Positions 25,309-33,796 of a stretch of DNA of 64,000 bases are shown piece after piece. The stretch is from Microbacterium sp. GTDB lineage: Bacteria; Actinomycetota; Actinomycetes; Actinomycetales; Microbacteriaceae. The stretch lies in the NCBI RefSeq assembly GCF_017305435.1, contig NZ_JAFKIP010000003.1, positions 124,001-188,000 on the forward strand, written 5' to 3'. Every line of letters starts with the position of its first letter. The first letter of the stretch is position 1. Position numbers and translations under genes: made by a program. The notes under the pieces were generated by a model. The model worked only from the letters and a program-made list of their open reading frames with translations, ran no database searches and had not been told where the DNA came from.

Positions 25309-26480
25309 CCGGCCGCATCGTCGTCGTCGGCGCATCCATCGCCGGCCTCACGGTCGCCGAGACCCTGCGCCAGGAGGGCTTCGCCGGCGAGATCGTCCTC
25401 GTCGGCGACGAACCTCACCTGCCGTACACCCGCCCACCGCTGTCCAAGCAGATCCTGATGGGCGAGTGGGAACCGGCCGACGCCGCGATCCGCACCGCGG
25501 CCGAGCTCGACGGACTCGACATCCAGGTGCGCACGGGGTGCACCGCCATCGGCCTCGACGTGGCCGCCCGCACGGTGCACACCACCGACGGCGCGCTCGC
25601 CTACGACGAGGTCGTCATCGCAACGGGTACGGAGCCCCGCCGCCATCCGACGCTGCCCGGGGCGCTCATGCTCCGCACGATGGACGACGCCGTCGCACTG
25701 CGTCAGCGCCTGCGGAGCGCGCGTCGCGTCGCCGTCGTCGGCTCCGGCATCCTCGGGTCCGAGATCGCATCGGCCGCACGCAAGCACGACGCCGACACCC
25801 TCCTCATCGGACGCTCCGGCGCGCTCGGCTTCGGCGGCGTCGGCACCCTGCTCTCGAAAGAACTGATCCGGCTGCACGAGGAGCACGGCGTCGAACTGGC
25901 CCTGCACACCGAGATCGAGTCGATGGATGCCTCGGCATCCGGAACCTCGCACCTGCGTCTCGTGGGCGGCGGCGAGCGCGCGGCGGATCTCGTCGTCGCC
26001 ATGATCGGCGGCTCCCCGCGGGTCGCATGGCTGAGCGGTGCGGGCCTCGACCTCGCCGACGGCGTCGTGTGCGATGTCGTCGGTCGCGCGGTGCCGGGCG
26101 TCTGGGCCGTCGGAGACGTGGCGGCGTGGACCGATCCGGCGACCGGCGCACCGCGGCGCATCGAGCATCAGAGCTACGCGATCGAGCAGGCGCTCTCGGT
26201 GGCGCTGCGTCTCGCGCACGGCGCGGAGAGCCCGGCGCCCGTGCCGCTGTTCTGGTCCGAGATCCACGGAACGCGCATCCAGTCCTACGGCTGGTTCGAC
26301 ACCACCCGGCCACTCGCTGACATCACGGGCGATGACGACGCCCGCGGACGCCTCTACGGCAGTCACGACGACGACGGCGAACTGCGTGGGGTCGTCGGCT
26401 GGAACGCCACCCCGCGCGCGTTCCGCGCTGCGCGCGCCGCCATCCACATCCCCGCCGCGCCGATTACGGCCGCACTCTGA
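25305..26480 (+). CDS. NAD(P)H-dependent ferredoxin reductase
   Basis: A 391-aa FAD flavoprotein with two Rossmann folds: VVVGASIAGLTVAETL (residues 6-21) for FAD and VAVVGSGILGSEIA (about 144-157) for the pyridine nucleotide. The segments YTRPPLSKQIL (about 45-55), EVVIATGTEPRR and GVWAVGDVAAW are typical of putidaredoxin-reductase-like enzymes. The GTG start overlaps the ferredoxin stop, so the pair is translationally coupled. It reduces the adjacent ferredoxin for the P450. Confidence 0.93.
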   Translation: MTGRIVVVGASIAGLTVAETLRQEGFAGEIVLVGDEPHLPYTRPPLSKQILMGEWEPADAAIRTAAELDGLDIQVRTGCTAIGLDVAARTVHTTDGALAYDEVVIATGTEPRRHPTLPGALMLRTMDDAVALRQRLRSARRVAVVGSGILGSEIASAARKHDADTLLIGRSGALGFGGVGTLLSKELIRLHEEHGVELALHTEIESMDASASGTSHLRLVGGGERAADLVVAMIGGSPRVAWLSGAGLDLADGVVCDVVGRAVPGVWAVGDVAAWTDPATGAPRRIEHQSYAIEQALSVALRLAHGAESPAPVPLFWSEIHGTRIQSYGWFDTTRPLADITGDDDARGRLYGSHDDDGELRGVVGWNATPRAFRAARAAIHIPAAPITAAL

Positions 26481-26511
26481 CCTCAACACCCATCCCGAAG
26501 GAGGACGATCG

Positions 26512-27798
26512 ATGTCGATCCCCGCTGCCTGCCCATTCCACGCCCGCTCGCTCCCGGGCGACGGCACTCCACTGAAGCCCTCGCCCCAGCTCGCCGCCTG
26601 GCGGGAGGAGGGCGCCTTCTCGCCGCTCGACTTCCAGGATGGTCACGAGGGACTCGTCGCGACGCGCTACGACGCCGTCGTGAGCGTGCTGCAGGATCCG
26701 CGCTTCAGCATGCGCCCGAGTCGGATGCCGGTGGGTCCCGCCGTCGACGACGCGACCGCCCACGGTGACAGCGGGCACGCGCCGACGGCCGAGGCGGAGG
26801 CCGTCCCGCTGGAGCTGCCCGGTGAGCTCGACGAGGCGGGTCGCGCCTCCGACGAGCTCAACCTGCTGAATCTCGACGGCGCGGAGCACGCGAAGCTGCG
26901 CCGTGCCGTCATGCCCCGCTTCTCGGTGCGGCAGGCGCGGGGGCGTGAGCCGTGGATCCATGCGATGGTCGCCGCCGAGATCGAACGACTGCGCGAGAAG
27001 GGCCCCGAGGTCGATCTGTGGCGCGACTACGCCATGCACATCTCGGCGCGGACGCACTGCCACGTCATCGGCATCCCGGAGCACCACTTCGACACGTTCG
27101 TCGCGCTGTTCGTCGAGCCCTCCACGGCGCAGCAGAAGTACGACTTCATCCGCGGGCTGCTGGAGGAGCGCGCCGGCGACCCCGGCGAGGACGTCATCAC
27201 GGACCTGCTCGCCAACCCCGACCTCGACCGCATCGAGATCGAGGGGCTGCTGCGCCTGCTGATGGGCGCCGGCCGCGACTCGGTCGCGTATCTCATCGCG
27301 ACGGCATCCGTCGCCCTGCTCACGCACCCCGACCAGCTCGCGGCGCTGCGAGGGGAGCCGGAGAGGATCCGCCCCGCCGTGGAGGAGTTCATGCGCGCCG
27401 GCGCGATGTTCGTGACCCTCTTCGCACGCACGGCGACCGAGGACGTCGAGGTCGAGGGCACACTCATCCCCGCCGGGACCTCGGTGTCGGTCTCGCCCGT
27501 CGCCGCGAACCGCGACCCCGCGCACTGGGGCGACGACCCGGAGAGCTTCAACGCGTCGCGGGACGCGTTCGGGCACATCGGGTTCGGCTACGGCATCCAC
27601 GGCTGCATCGGCCAGCAGGTCGCGCGCGTCGAGATCCGCGAGGCGATCACCGCGCTGCTCGAGCACTTCCCCGACATCGCGCTCGTGGATGCCGAGCAGC
27701 TCCGCCCGCAGCCGTTCGCGCACCCCGTCGCGGTGTACGAAGCGGGGTCCGTGATCGTCCGTCTCGACGGCGCCGCCGCGATCGCCGCGCCGGCCTGA
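26512..27798 (+). CDS. Cytochrome P450
   Basis: A 428-aa soluble bacterial P450 monooxygenase. The heme loop FGYGIHGCIGQ gives the axial thiolate Cys365; the K-helix ExxR is EFMR (292-295). The I-helix reads GAGRDSV (252-258), with Ser where most P450s have the proton-delivery Thr. The usual DPPEHxxLR appears as LDGAEHAKLRR (121-131), and about 45 extra residues (68-115, acidic and Pro/Ala-rich) sit before it. GAAGGAGG precedes the ATG. With the ferredoxin and reductase it forms a complete class I system resembling eth-type ether-degradation gene sets; substrate unknown. Confidence 0.92.
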   Translation: MSIPAACPFHARSLPGDGTPLKPSPQLAAWREEGAFSPLDFQDGHEGLVATRYDAVVSVLQDPRFSMRPSRMPVGPAVDDATAHGDSGHAPTAEAEAVPLELPGELDEAGRASDELNLLNLDGAEHAKLRRAVMPRFSVRQARGREPWIHAMVAAEIERLREKGPEVDLWRDYAMHISARTHCHVIGIPEHHFDTFVALFVEPSTAQQKYDFIRGLLEERAGDPGEDVITDLLANPDLDRIEIEGLLRLLMGAGRDSVAYLIATASVALLTHPDQLAALRGEPERIRPAVEEFMRAGAMFVTLFARTATEDVEVEGTLIPAGTSVSVSPVAANRDPAHWGDDPESFNASRDAFGHIGFGYGIHGCIGQQVARVEIREAITALLEHFPDIALVDAEQLRPQPFAHPVAVYEAGSVIVRLDGAAAIAAPA

Positions 27799-27820
27799 CC
27801 CCGGAGCTAGCATCGACCTC

Positions 27821-28687
27821 GTGACCTCCCTTCGCCCCGACGACGACCCGGTCGTCGTCGGGGCGAACTGGTACCGGTTCGCCTCGGGCGAGCGGATCGT
27901 CAACGAACACGTCATGAGCGTCTCGTTCGTATGGATCGTGAGCGGCGGCGGCGAGATCCTCGCAGGCGGGCAGCGCTTCGCGGTCGACGCTCAGCACGTG
28001 GTGCGCCTCCCCTGGCACCACCGCGTCGAGTACCGCGCGCACACGCGGGGTCCGTTCCACATCGGCACCCTCCACGTCGTGCCGCGGCACGATCGCAACG
28101 CCCCCGTGGTGCCCCGCGTCGCGTTCCTGCCGGGGGATCCCCTGCTGGAGGATCCGGCGCGCCACGGCGATGCCGCCCAGTTCCGGCCCGGGCTGTCGTC
28201 GATGCGCAACGCAGCCGCGCGTCGCATCACCGAGTTCGGCACGATCGCGATCGAACGGCTCGGCGAAGGCCCCTATGACGAGGCGTACTTCCGCGCGCTC
28301 GGTCATCTCGTCCTCGCCGAAAACGCGGCCTGGTCGCGCACCCACACGCACCAGGCGCTCCTTCCCGGCTCGCTCGAGCTGATGATGACGTTCATCCGCC
28401 ACCACGTCGCCGAGCCGCTCACCGTCGCGCGCGTCGCCGAATCCGCACGGTGCAGCCCCGCGACGGCCCAGCGACTCTTCACCCGGCACACCGGCGAGTC
28501 CATGCAAGCGTGGATCCGGCAGCTGCGCCTGCGCGAGGCGGCGACCCTGCTGCGGACGACCGGATTGCGTGTGAGCGAGGTCGCCCAGCTCGTCGGCTAC
28601 GCGGATCCGCTGTACTTCTCTCGTGCGTTTCGCCGCGCGTTCGGCGTCGCGCCGAGCGAGTTCGCGCGCGCGACGCTGCGTCCCTGA
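27821..28687 (+). CDS. AraC-family transcriptional regulator
   Basis: A 288-aa regulator: cupin-like N-terminal effector domain (about 1-100, with LPWHHRVEYRAH) and two C-terminal HTH motifs (about 192-285; LTVARVAESARCSPATAQRL and RVSEVAQLVGYADPLYFSRA). It follows the P450 gene by 22 bp on the same strand and probably activates both the P450 operon and the aldo/keto reductase pair through a motif found upstream of each. GTG start at 27821. Confidence 0.92.
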   Translation: MTSLRPDDDPVVVGANWYRFASGERIVNEHVMSVSFVWIVSGGGEILAGGQRFAVDAQHVVRLPWHHRVEYRAHTRGPFHIGTLHVVPRHDRNAPVVPRVAFLPGDPLLEDPARHGDAAQFRPGLSSMRNAAARRITEFGTIAIERLGEGPYDEAYFRALGHLVLAENAAWSRTHTHQALLPGSLELMMTFIRHHVAEPLTVARVAESARCSPATAQRLFTRHTGESMQAWIRQLRLREAATLLRTTGLRVSEVAQLVGYADPLYFSRAFRRAFGVAPSEFARATLRP

Positions 28688-28716
28688 CCAGCGGTCCCGC
28701 GACGAGGGTGATCGTC

Positions 28717-28731
28717 CTGTCCATGTTTCTG
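28717..28731. promoter_or_regulatory. Second candidate AraC-regulator site
   Basis: CTGTCCATGTTTCTG, 98 bp before the aldo/keto reductase start. It matches the element at 25022-25035 except for one substitution and one inserted T. The remaining 28688-28829 interval shows no other clear signal apart from a GAAGGAG ribosome site at about 28812. Confidence 0.5.
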
Positions 28732-28829
28732 CGCTTCGGCATCCGGCGCCGCCACGCGTCCCCTCCATAGATTCGAGGGGACCCTGCGCACGAAGCTGCG
28801 CCCGCACGCGTGAAGGAGCGCACCAGCAC

Positions 28830-29810
28830 ATGACCGTTCATCGACGACCGTTCGGACGCACCGGGTGGAAGATCAGCGAAGTCGCCTTCGGCGCGTGGCA
28901 GCTCGGCGGGCAGTGGGGCGCCGTCGACGATGCGGCCTCCATCCGCACTCTCCACCGCGCGTTCGAGGAGGGCATCAACTTCGTCGACACCGCTGAGATG
29001 TACGGCTCGGGCCACAGCGAGGAGGTCGTCGGCCGGGCGCTCGCCCAGTGGCGCGGCGAGCGCATCCATGTGGCGACGAAGGTCCAGCCGCCGCAGTGGC
29101 CGCACCCGTCCGTCGATGACCCCGACATCGCCGCCGCGTACCGTCCCGAGTATCTGCGCGCGCAGGCGGAGCAGTCGCTGCGCCGCCTCGGCGTCGATCG
29201 GATCGACCTCTACCAACTGCACTGCTGGATGCCGGGCGGATTGCGCGACCTCGAGTGGCTGGAGACCCTCCGCGCCCTGCAGAGCGAAGGCCTGATCGAC
29301 CGGATCGGCGTCTCGCTGCGCGACTATCGCCCCGACGAGGGGGTCGCACTCGCGGCATCCGGCCTCGTGGACTCGATCCAGGTGATCTACAACATCTTCG
29401 AACAGCAGCCCGAGCGGGAGCTCTTCCCCGCGGCGCGTGCGTCGGAGACGGCGATCATCGCCCGCGTGGCCCTGGACTCGGGCGCGCTCAGCGGCGCGTG
29501 GACGGCCGATACCTACGACACGTGGGAAGACGGCTCGGTCCTCAAGACGATATTCCGCGGAGAGCGGTTCACCGAGACGCTCGCCCGCGTCGAGGAGATC
29601 GAACGCATCACCGCGCGCGACTACGACGGCCTCGACGAGGCGGCGGTGCGGTTCGTGCTCGACGACCCCGCCGTCTCCACGGCGATCGTCGGCATGACCT
29701 CCGAGCGTCGGATCGCCCGGAACCTGTCGTTCGCCGACGGCCGCGGTCTGGCCGACGGCCTGCACGAGCGTCTCGCCGGCTTCGAGTGGAGAAGGAACTT
29801 CTACGTATGA
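28830..29810 (+). CDS. Aldo/keto reductase
   Basis: A 326-aa NADP(H)-dependent oxidoreductase with the complete catalytic tetrad: Asp53 and Tyr58 (FVDTAEMYG), Lys84 (ATKV) and His131 (LHCW). The barrel resembles the YghZ/MocA-type branch. It probably reduces or oxidises a carbonyl formed in the P450 pathway, given the shared putative AraC site; this is inference. Its stop overlaps the creatininase-family start (ATGA). Confidence 0.92.
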   Translation: MTVHRRPFGRTGWKISEVAFGAWQLGGQWGAVDDAASIRTLHRAFEEGINFVDTAEMYGSGHSEEVVGRALAQWRGERIHVATKVQPPQWPHPSVDDPDIAAAYRPEYLRAQAEQSLRRLGVDRIDLYQLHCWMPGGLRDLEWLETLRALQSEGLIDRIGVSLRDYRPDEGVALAASGLVDSIQVIYNIFEQQPERELFPAARASETAIIARVALDSGALSGAWTADTYDTWEDGSVLKTIFRGERFTETLARVEEIERITARDYDGLDEAAVRFVLDDPAVSTAIVGMTSERRIARNLSFADGRGLADGLHERLAGFEWRRNFYV

Positions 29811-30532
29811 GCACACCGTCCCCCGCCGCGATCGAGCGGCTGAGCCCCGACGAGATCGAACGTCGCCTCGCGGTGGCATCCGTCGCCTATCTGCCGCTCG
29901 GCTCGCTCGAGTTCCATGGCCCGCACCTGCCGATCGGGCTCGACGCCTTGACGGCGCAGGGCCTCTGCCTCGCCGCCGCCGAGCAGCACGGCGGCGTCGT
30001 GCTGCCGCCGTACTATCAGGCCGTCGGCGGTGAGCACGCCCGCTACCCGTGGACGCTCATGAGCGACCGTCCGGACGCCATCGAAGCGCTCCTCGGCGAG
30101 GCCCTCGCCCGCCTCGACGAACTGGGCGTCCACCGTGCCATCCTGTTCAGCGGGCACTTCGCCGACGCGCAGCGCGAGCTCATCGAGCGCGTCGCCGACC
30201 GCTGGAACGCACGCGGGAGCGGGCTCCGCGCCGTCGCCCGGACGCTCGGGCAGGCCCCCGAGCCGCCCGTCCTCCCCGATCACGCCGGTCGGTTCGAATC
30301 CCTCGTGCTGCACGCCGTGGCGCCCGAGCTCGTCCATGTCGACCTGCTGCCGGATGCCGCCACCCACCCCGCACCCGCGAGCGAGGACCCGTACGGTCAC
30401 GGCCGTCATCACGGCGACCACCCCCTCCACGGGATCTTCGGCGCCGACCCCCGCGGGCTCGACATCGACGCCGCCGCTCCGCTGTTCGCGCACCTGACGG
30501 CCTGGGTCGCCACGCTCGCGCGTGCCGACTGA
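29807..30532 (+). CDS. Creatininase-family amidohydrolase
   Basis: A 241-aa metal-dependent hydrolase of the creatininase superfamily. The metal site is visible as Glu35, His37, His40 and Asp46 in SLEFHGPHLPIGLD and a later His in FSGHFAD; DHAGRFES near residue 160 is also conserved in the family. Members cleave cyclic amides or formamide-like intermediates, so true creatinine hydrolysis should not be assumed. It is coupled to the aldo/keto reductase and ends at a strong terminator. Confidence 0.88.
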   Translation: MSTPSPAAIERLSPDEIERRLAVASVAYLPLGSLEFHGPHLPIGLDALTAQGLCLAAAEQHGGVVLPPYYQAVGGEHARYPWTLMSDRPDAIEALLGEALARLDELGVHRAILFSGHFADAQRELIERVADRWNARGSGLRAVARTLGQAPEPPVLPDHAGRFESLVLHAVAPELVHVDLLPDAATHPAPASEDPYGHGRHHGDHPLHGIFGADPRGLDIDAAAPLFAHLTAWVATLARAD

Positions 30533-30550
30533 GCACCGTCACACACGCAC

Positions 30551-30586
30551 AGAAGCGCCCCGGTTCGAGCGAACCGGGGCGCTTCT
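30551..30586. terminator. Strong bidirectional terminator
   Basis: A perfect 17-bp dyad: 30551-30567 pairs with 30570-30586 around a 2-nt centre (an effective four-base or larger loop). It is flanked by A-rich sequence on the left and T residues on the right and lies between two convergent genes that stop at 30532 and 30599. It should end both the creatininase operon and the rhamnose importer operon. Confidence 0.92.
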
Positions 30587-30598
30587 TCCGATCTCGAC

Positions 30599-31648
30599 TC
30601 AGAAGTCGAAGTCGTCGATGTTGTCCTTGTCGAACACGTACGGGTCGCCGAGGAGCACCGTGGCGTCGGCGCCGACCGTGAACGAGCCCAGCTTGCCGGC
30701 CTCGAACGTGTCGCCCTCCTTGCCCGTGATCTCTCCCTTGATGAGCGCCGCCGAGGCATACGCCGCGAGGTAGCCGAGGTCTTCCGGGTTCCACAGCGCG
30801 AACGCGGTGACGGTGCCGTCCTTGACGTACTCGCGCATCTGGTTCGGGGTTCCGAGGCCGGTCAGCGCGACCTTGCCCTTGTAGTCCGACGTCGAGAGGT
30901 AGCGGGCTGCGGCCGAGATGCCGATCGTCGTGGGCGAGATGATGCCCTTCAGGTTCGGGTGCGACTGCAGCACGGCCGCGGTCTTGTCGAACGAGATCTG
31001 CTCGTCGTCGTCCCCATAGACGACGTCGACCAGCTGGATGTTCGGGTGGTCCGCGGCCAGGAGCGCCTTCATCTTGTCGATCCACGCGTTCTGGTTCGTC
31101 GCGTTGGCCGTCGAGGAGACGATCGCGATCTCGCCGGCGTCGCCGATCTGCTTCGCGATGAGGTCGACCTGGACCTTCGCGATGCCGTCGGAAGTCGCCT
31201 GGTTGACGAACAGGTCGCGGCATTCGGGGTTCGTGTCGGAGTCGAACGTGACGACCTTGACGCCCGCGGAGCGGGCCTCGTCGAGCGCGTCGCAGATGGC
31301 CTTCGGGTCATTCGCCGACACGACGAGGGCGCCGACGCCCTGCTGGGTCGCGGTGTTGATGTAGCTCACCTGGGCGTCGGGCGTGGACTCGGCGGGGCCG
31401 ACCTCGGCGAACGTGCCGGCGAGCTCCTCGACCGCGGCCTTGCCACCCTTGCTCGACGTGTCGAAGTACGGGTTGCCGAGGCTCTTGGGCAGGAAGGTGA
31501 TCGCGAGGTTGTCGCTGCCGCCCGAGCCGGCGTCGCCGGTCGAACCGCCGCCGCCGGTGGTGCCCGTGTCGGCACAACCCGAGAGGGCGAGCGCCGCGGC
31601 GACCGCGACGGCGGCCACAGCGGCCACACGCTTGCGTGCAAACGTCAT
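30599..31648 (-). CDS. rhaS: Rhamnose ABC transporter substrate-binding lipoprotein
   Basis: A 349-aa family-2 (ribose-type) sugar-binding protein. The signal peptide ends in a lipobox LSGC with Cys25, followed by a Gly/Ser/Thr linker. The mature start, LAITFLPKSLGNPYFDT, and the segment SANDPKAICDALDEARSAG match RhaS proteins. It is the last gene of the importer operon, 61 bp after the second permease. The assignment to rhamnose rests on family resemblance and on the rhamnose catabolic genes across the regulators. Confidence 0.9.
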   Translation of the reverse strand: MTFARKRVAAVAAVAVAAALALSGCADTGTTGGGGSTGDAGSGGSDNLAITFLPKSLGNPYFDTSSKGGKAAVEELAGTFAEVGPAESTPDAQVSYINTATQQGVGALVVSANDPKAICDALDEARSAGVKVVTFDSDTNPECRDLFVNQATSDGIAKVQVDLIAKQIGDAGEIAIVSSTANATNQNAWIDKMKALLAADHPNIQLVDVVYGDDDEQISFDKTAAVLQSHPNLKGIISPTTIGISAAARYLSTSDYKGKVALTGLGTPNQMREYVKDGTVTAFALWNPEDLGYLAAYASAALIKGEITGKEGDTFEAGKLGSFTVGADATVLLGDPYVFDKDNIDDFDF

Positions 31649-31709
31649 TGTTTCTTTCCTTTCGTGTGGACGACCGCGGCGGGTGCCGCCGGTCGGGAGC
31701 GCAGCTGCG

Positions 31710-32768
31710 TCATGATGCTGTGGTCGCTGCGACGGGGGTGAGACGGCGCGGACGCCGCCGGATCTTCTGGAGCCAGGCGAGGACGCTCGCGCCGACGACC
31801 GAGACGACGAGCAGGACGCCGGTGATGACGTTGATGACGTCGGAGGTCACGTTCGCGAGACGCAGAGCGCTGGAGAGTACTCCGATGAGGAGCACGGCGG
31901 CGACCACGCCGTAGAGCTGACCGCGACCGCCGAACACGGACACGCCGCCGAGGACCACCGCTGCGATCACCTGCAGCTCGAGGCCGGTCGCGTTATCCCC
32001 ACGGGCGCTGCCGAACCGGAGCGTGAAGTAGATGCCCGCGAAGGCGGAGACGAGCCCGGCGGCGGCGAACAGCAGGAACTTCGTGCGCTCGACGTGGATG
32101 CCGGAGAACCGCGCGGCATCCTTCGACAGGCCGATGGCGTAGATGCCGCGACCGAACGGTGTGAAGTGCAGAACGATGATGAAGATCACGAGCAGGATCA
32201 GGAACGGCACCATGATGTACGGGATCGTCGTGCCGCTGATCTTCGCCTTCGCGAGGGCCGTCCAGGCCGGCGGGAAGTCGGTGACGGCGGTCGTTCCGAG
32301 CACACCCACCGCGATGCCGCGGAAGAGTGCGAGCGTTCCGATCGTGACGGCGAGGGAGGGAAGACCGACGACCGTCACGAGGAAGCCGTTGAACGCTCCC
32401 CCGATGAGACCGACGGCGAGCGCGAGCACGGCAGCCACTTCGAACGGCAGTCCGGCCTGTACTCCGGCACCCGTGATGACGCTCGCGAGCCCCACCATGC
32501 TGCCGACGGACAGATCGATCTCGCCCGTGATCATGATGAGCGTCATCGGCAGGGCGATGAGAAGGATCGGAGCGACATCCAGAAGCAGGTAGTTCAGCGT
32601 GATCGGCTGACCGAACCCGCGCACCGCAACGATGGCGTAGATCGTCACGACCACCAGGAGCGCCACGATCGCGCTCTCGCGGGTGATCAGCACGCGCCGC
32701 CAGAGCGGCTTCTCGAAGTCGCGCGAGACCCGGTTGGTGGAGGTCGTCGCTGTCGTCGCGGCGGTCAT
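31710..32768 (-). CDS. rhaQ: Rhamnose ABC transporter permease
   Basis: A 352-aa permease of the ribose/rhamnose ABC class, with about ten helices, GEIDLSVGSMVGL near residue 83 and NGFLVTVVGLPSLAVTIGTL near 127, both typical. It starts with an ATGA overlap on the stop of the other permease. The C-terminus is a short basic tail. The two permeases form the membrane channel for the sugar delivered by RhaS. Confidence 0.9.
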   Translation of the reverse strand: MTAATTATTSTNRVSRDFEKPLWRRVLITRESAIVALLVVVTIYAIVAVRGFGQPITLNYLLLDVAPILLIALPMTLIMITGEIDLSVGSMVGLASVITGAGVQAGLPFEVAAVLALAVGLIGGAFNGFLVTVVGLPSLAVTIGTLALFRGIAVGVLGTTAVTDFPPAWTALAKAKISGTTIPYIMVPFLILLVIFIIVLHFTPFGRGIYAIGLSKDAARFSGIHVERTKFLLFAAAGLVSAFAGIYFTLRFGSARGDNATGLELQVIAAVVLGGVSVFGGRGQLYGVVAAVLLIGVLSSALRLANVTSDVINVITGVLLVVSVVGASVLAWLQKIRRRPRRLTPVAATTAS

Positions 32769-33796
32769 GACTGGTCCCTCGCTTCGATGAGGCGCCGTTT
32801 CTGCCGCACCGCGAGAGCACGGTCGAGCACGATGGCGCCGATGATGAGCACACCGACGACGGCGCGCTGCCAGAAATCGGGGATGCCGAGGATCGGCAGA
32901 GCGCGGTTGATCGTCATGAGGAGCATCGCGCCGATCGCGGCGCCCCAGACGGTGCCGACGCCACCGGTGATGGCGACGCCGCCGATGACGGCCGCGCCGA
33001 CGGCATCCAGCTCCCAGCCGGCACCGGCCTGCGAACTCACGGTGCCGTAGCGCGCGACGTAGAAGACGCCCGCGAGGCCGGCGAGGGCGCCGGAGAGGAT
33101 GAAGGCGCTGAGCACGCGGCGCGTGACCTTCAGGCCGTACAGTTCGGCGGCCGCCGGGTCGGAGCCGATCGCGTAGTACTCCCGCCCGCCGCGCGTGTTG
33201 CGCATGTACCAGGCGGCGGCGGCGAGGATGACGAACGCGACGATCGCGAGGATCGGGATCCACAGAATCTGTCCTGTGCCGACGGCCAGGAATTCCCTCG
33301 GGATGTCGGAGGCGTTGACACGCGTCGACCCCGCCCACATGACGTTGATGCCGCGGTAGGCATACAGCGTGCCGAGTGTGATCACCATCGCGGGGACGCG
33401 GGCGAACGCGACGAGCGCACCGTTGATGAGGCCGAGCAGCGCTCCGAACAGGACGGCGAGCACGACGACGACGGGGATCGGCAGGCTCGGGGCGTCGATG
33501 AACAGGCGCCCGGTGAGGTAAGCGGACAGACCCATCACCGAGCCGACCGAGAGGTCGACGTTGCGGGTGATGATGACGATCGCCTGGCCGATCGCGACGA
33601 GCACGAGGATCGACGGCGTCAGCAGCAGGTCGCGCCATCCGTCGGGCGAGAAGAGGAATGACGGGTTCTTCGCCGTCGCCGCGATCACCACGAGGAACAG
33701 CGCGATGAGGATGCCGACCTCACGCGCCTTGCCGAGCGTGCCGATGCGCTTCGTGAGGCCCGAGACGGGGATGCGGGTCGTGGATGTGAAAGTCAT
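32765..33796 (-). CDS. rhaP: Rhamnose ABC transporter permease
   Basis: A 343-aa partner permease. It carries RNVDLSVGSVMGLSAYLTG near residue 77 and ARVPAMVITLGTLYAYRGIN near 132, the signature segments of ribose-type permeases. Both ends overlap neighbours by four bases (ATGA), with the ATPase gene upstream and the second permease downstream, so the importer subunits are produced together. Confidence 0.9.
   Translation of the reverse strand: MTFTSTTRIPVSGLTKRIGTLGKAREVGILIALFLVVIAATAKNPSFLFSPDGWRDLLLTPSILVLVAIGQAIVIITRNVDLSVGSVMGLSAYLTGRLFIDAPSLPIPVVVVLAVLFGALLGLINGALVAFARVPAMVITLGTLYAYRGINVMWAGSTRVNASDIPREFLAVGTGQILWIPILAIVAFVILAAAAWYMRNTRGGREYYAIGSDPAAAELYGLKVTRRVLSAFILSGALAGLAGVFYVARYGTVSSQAGAGWELDAVGAAVIGGVAITGGVGTVWGAAIGAMLLMTINRALPILGIPDFWQRAVVGVLIIGAIVLDRALAVRQKRRLIEARDQS

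Noticed and set aside
29807-30532. Creatinine degradation as the pathway
   Set aside because: The superfamily covers several amidohydrolase activities and no creatinase or sarcosine oxidase gene is near.
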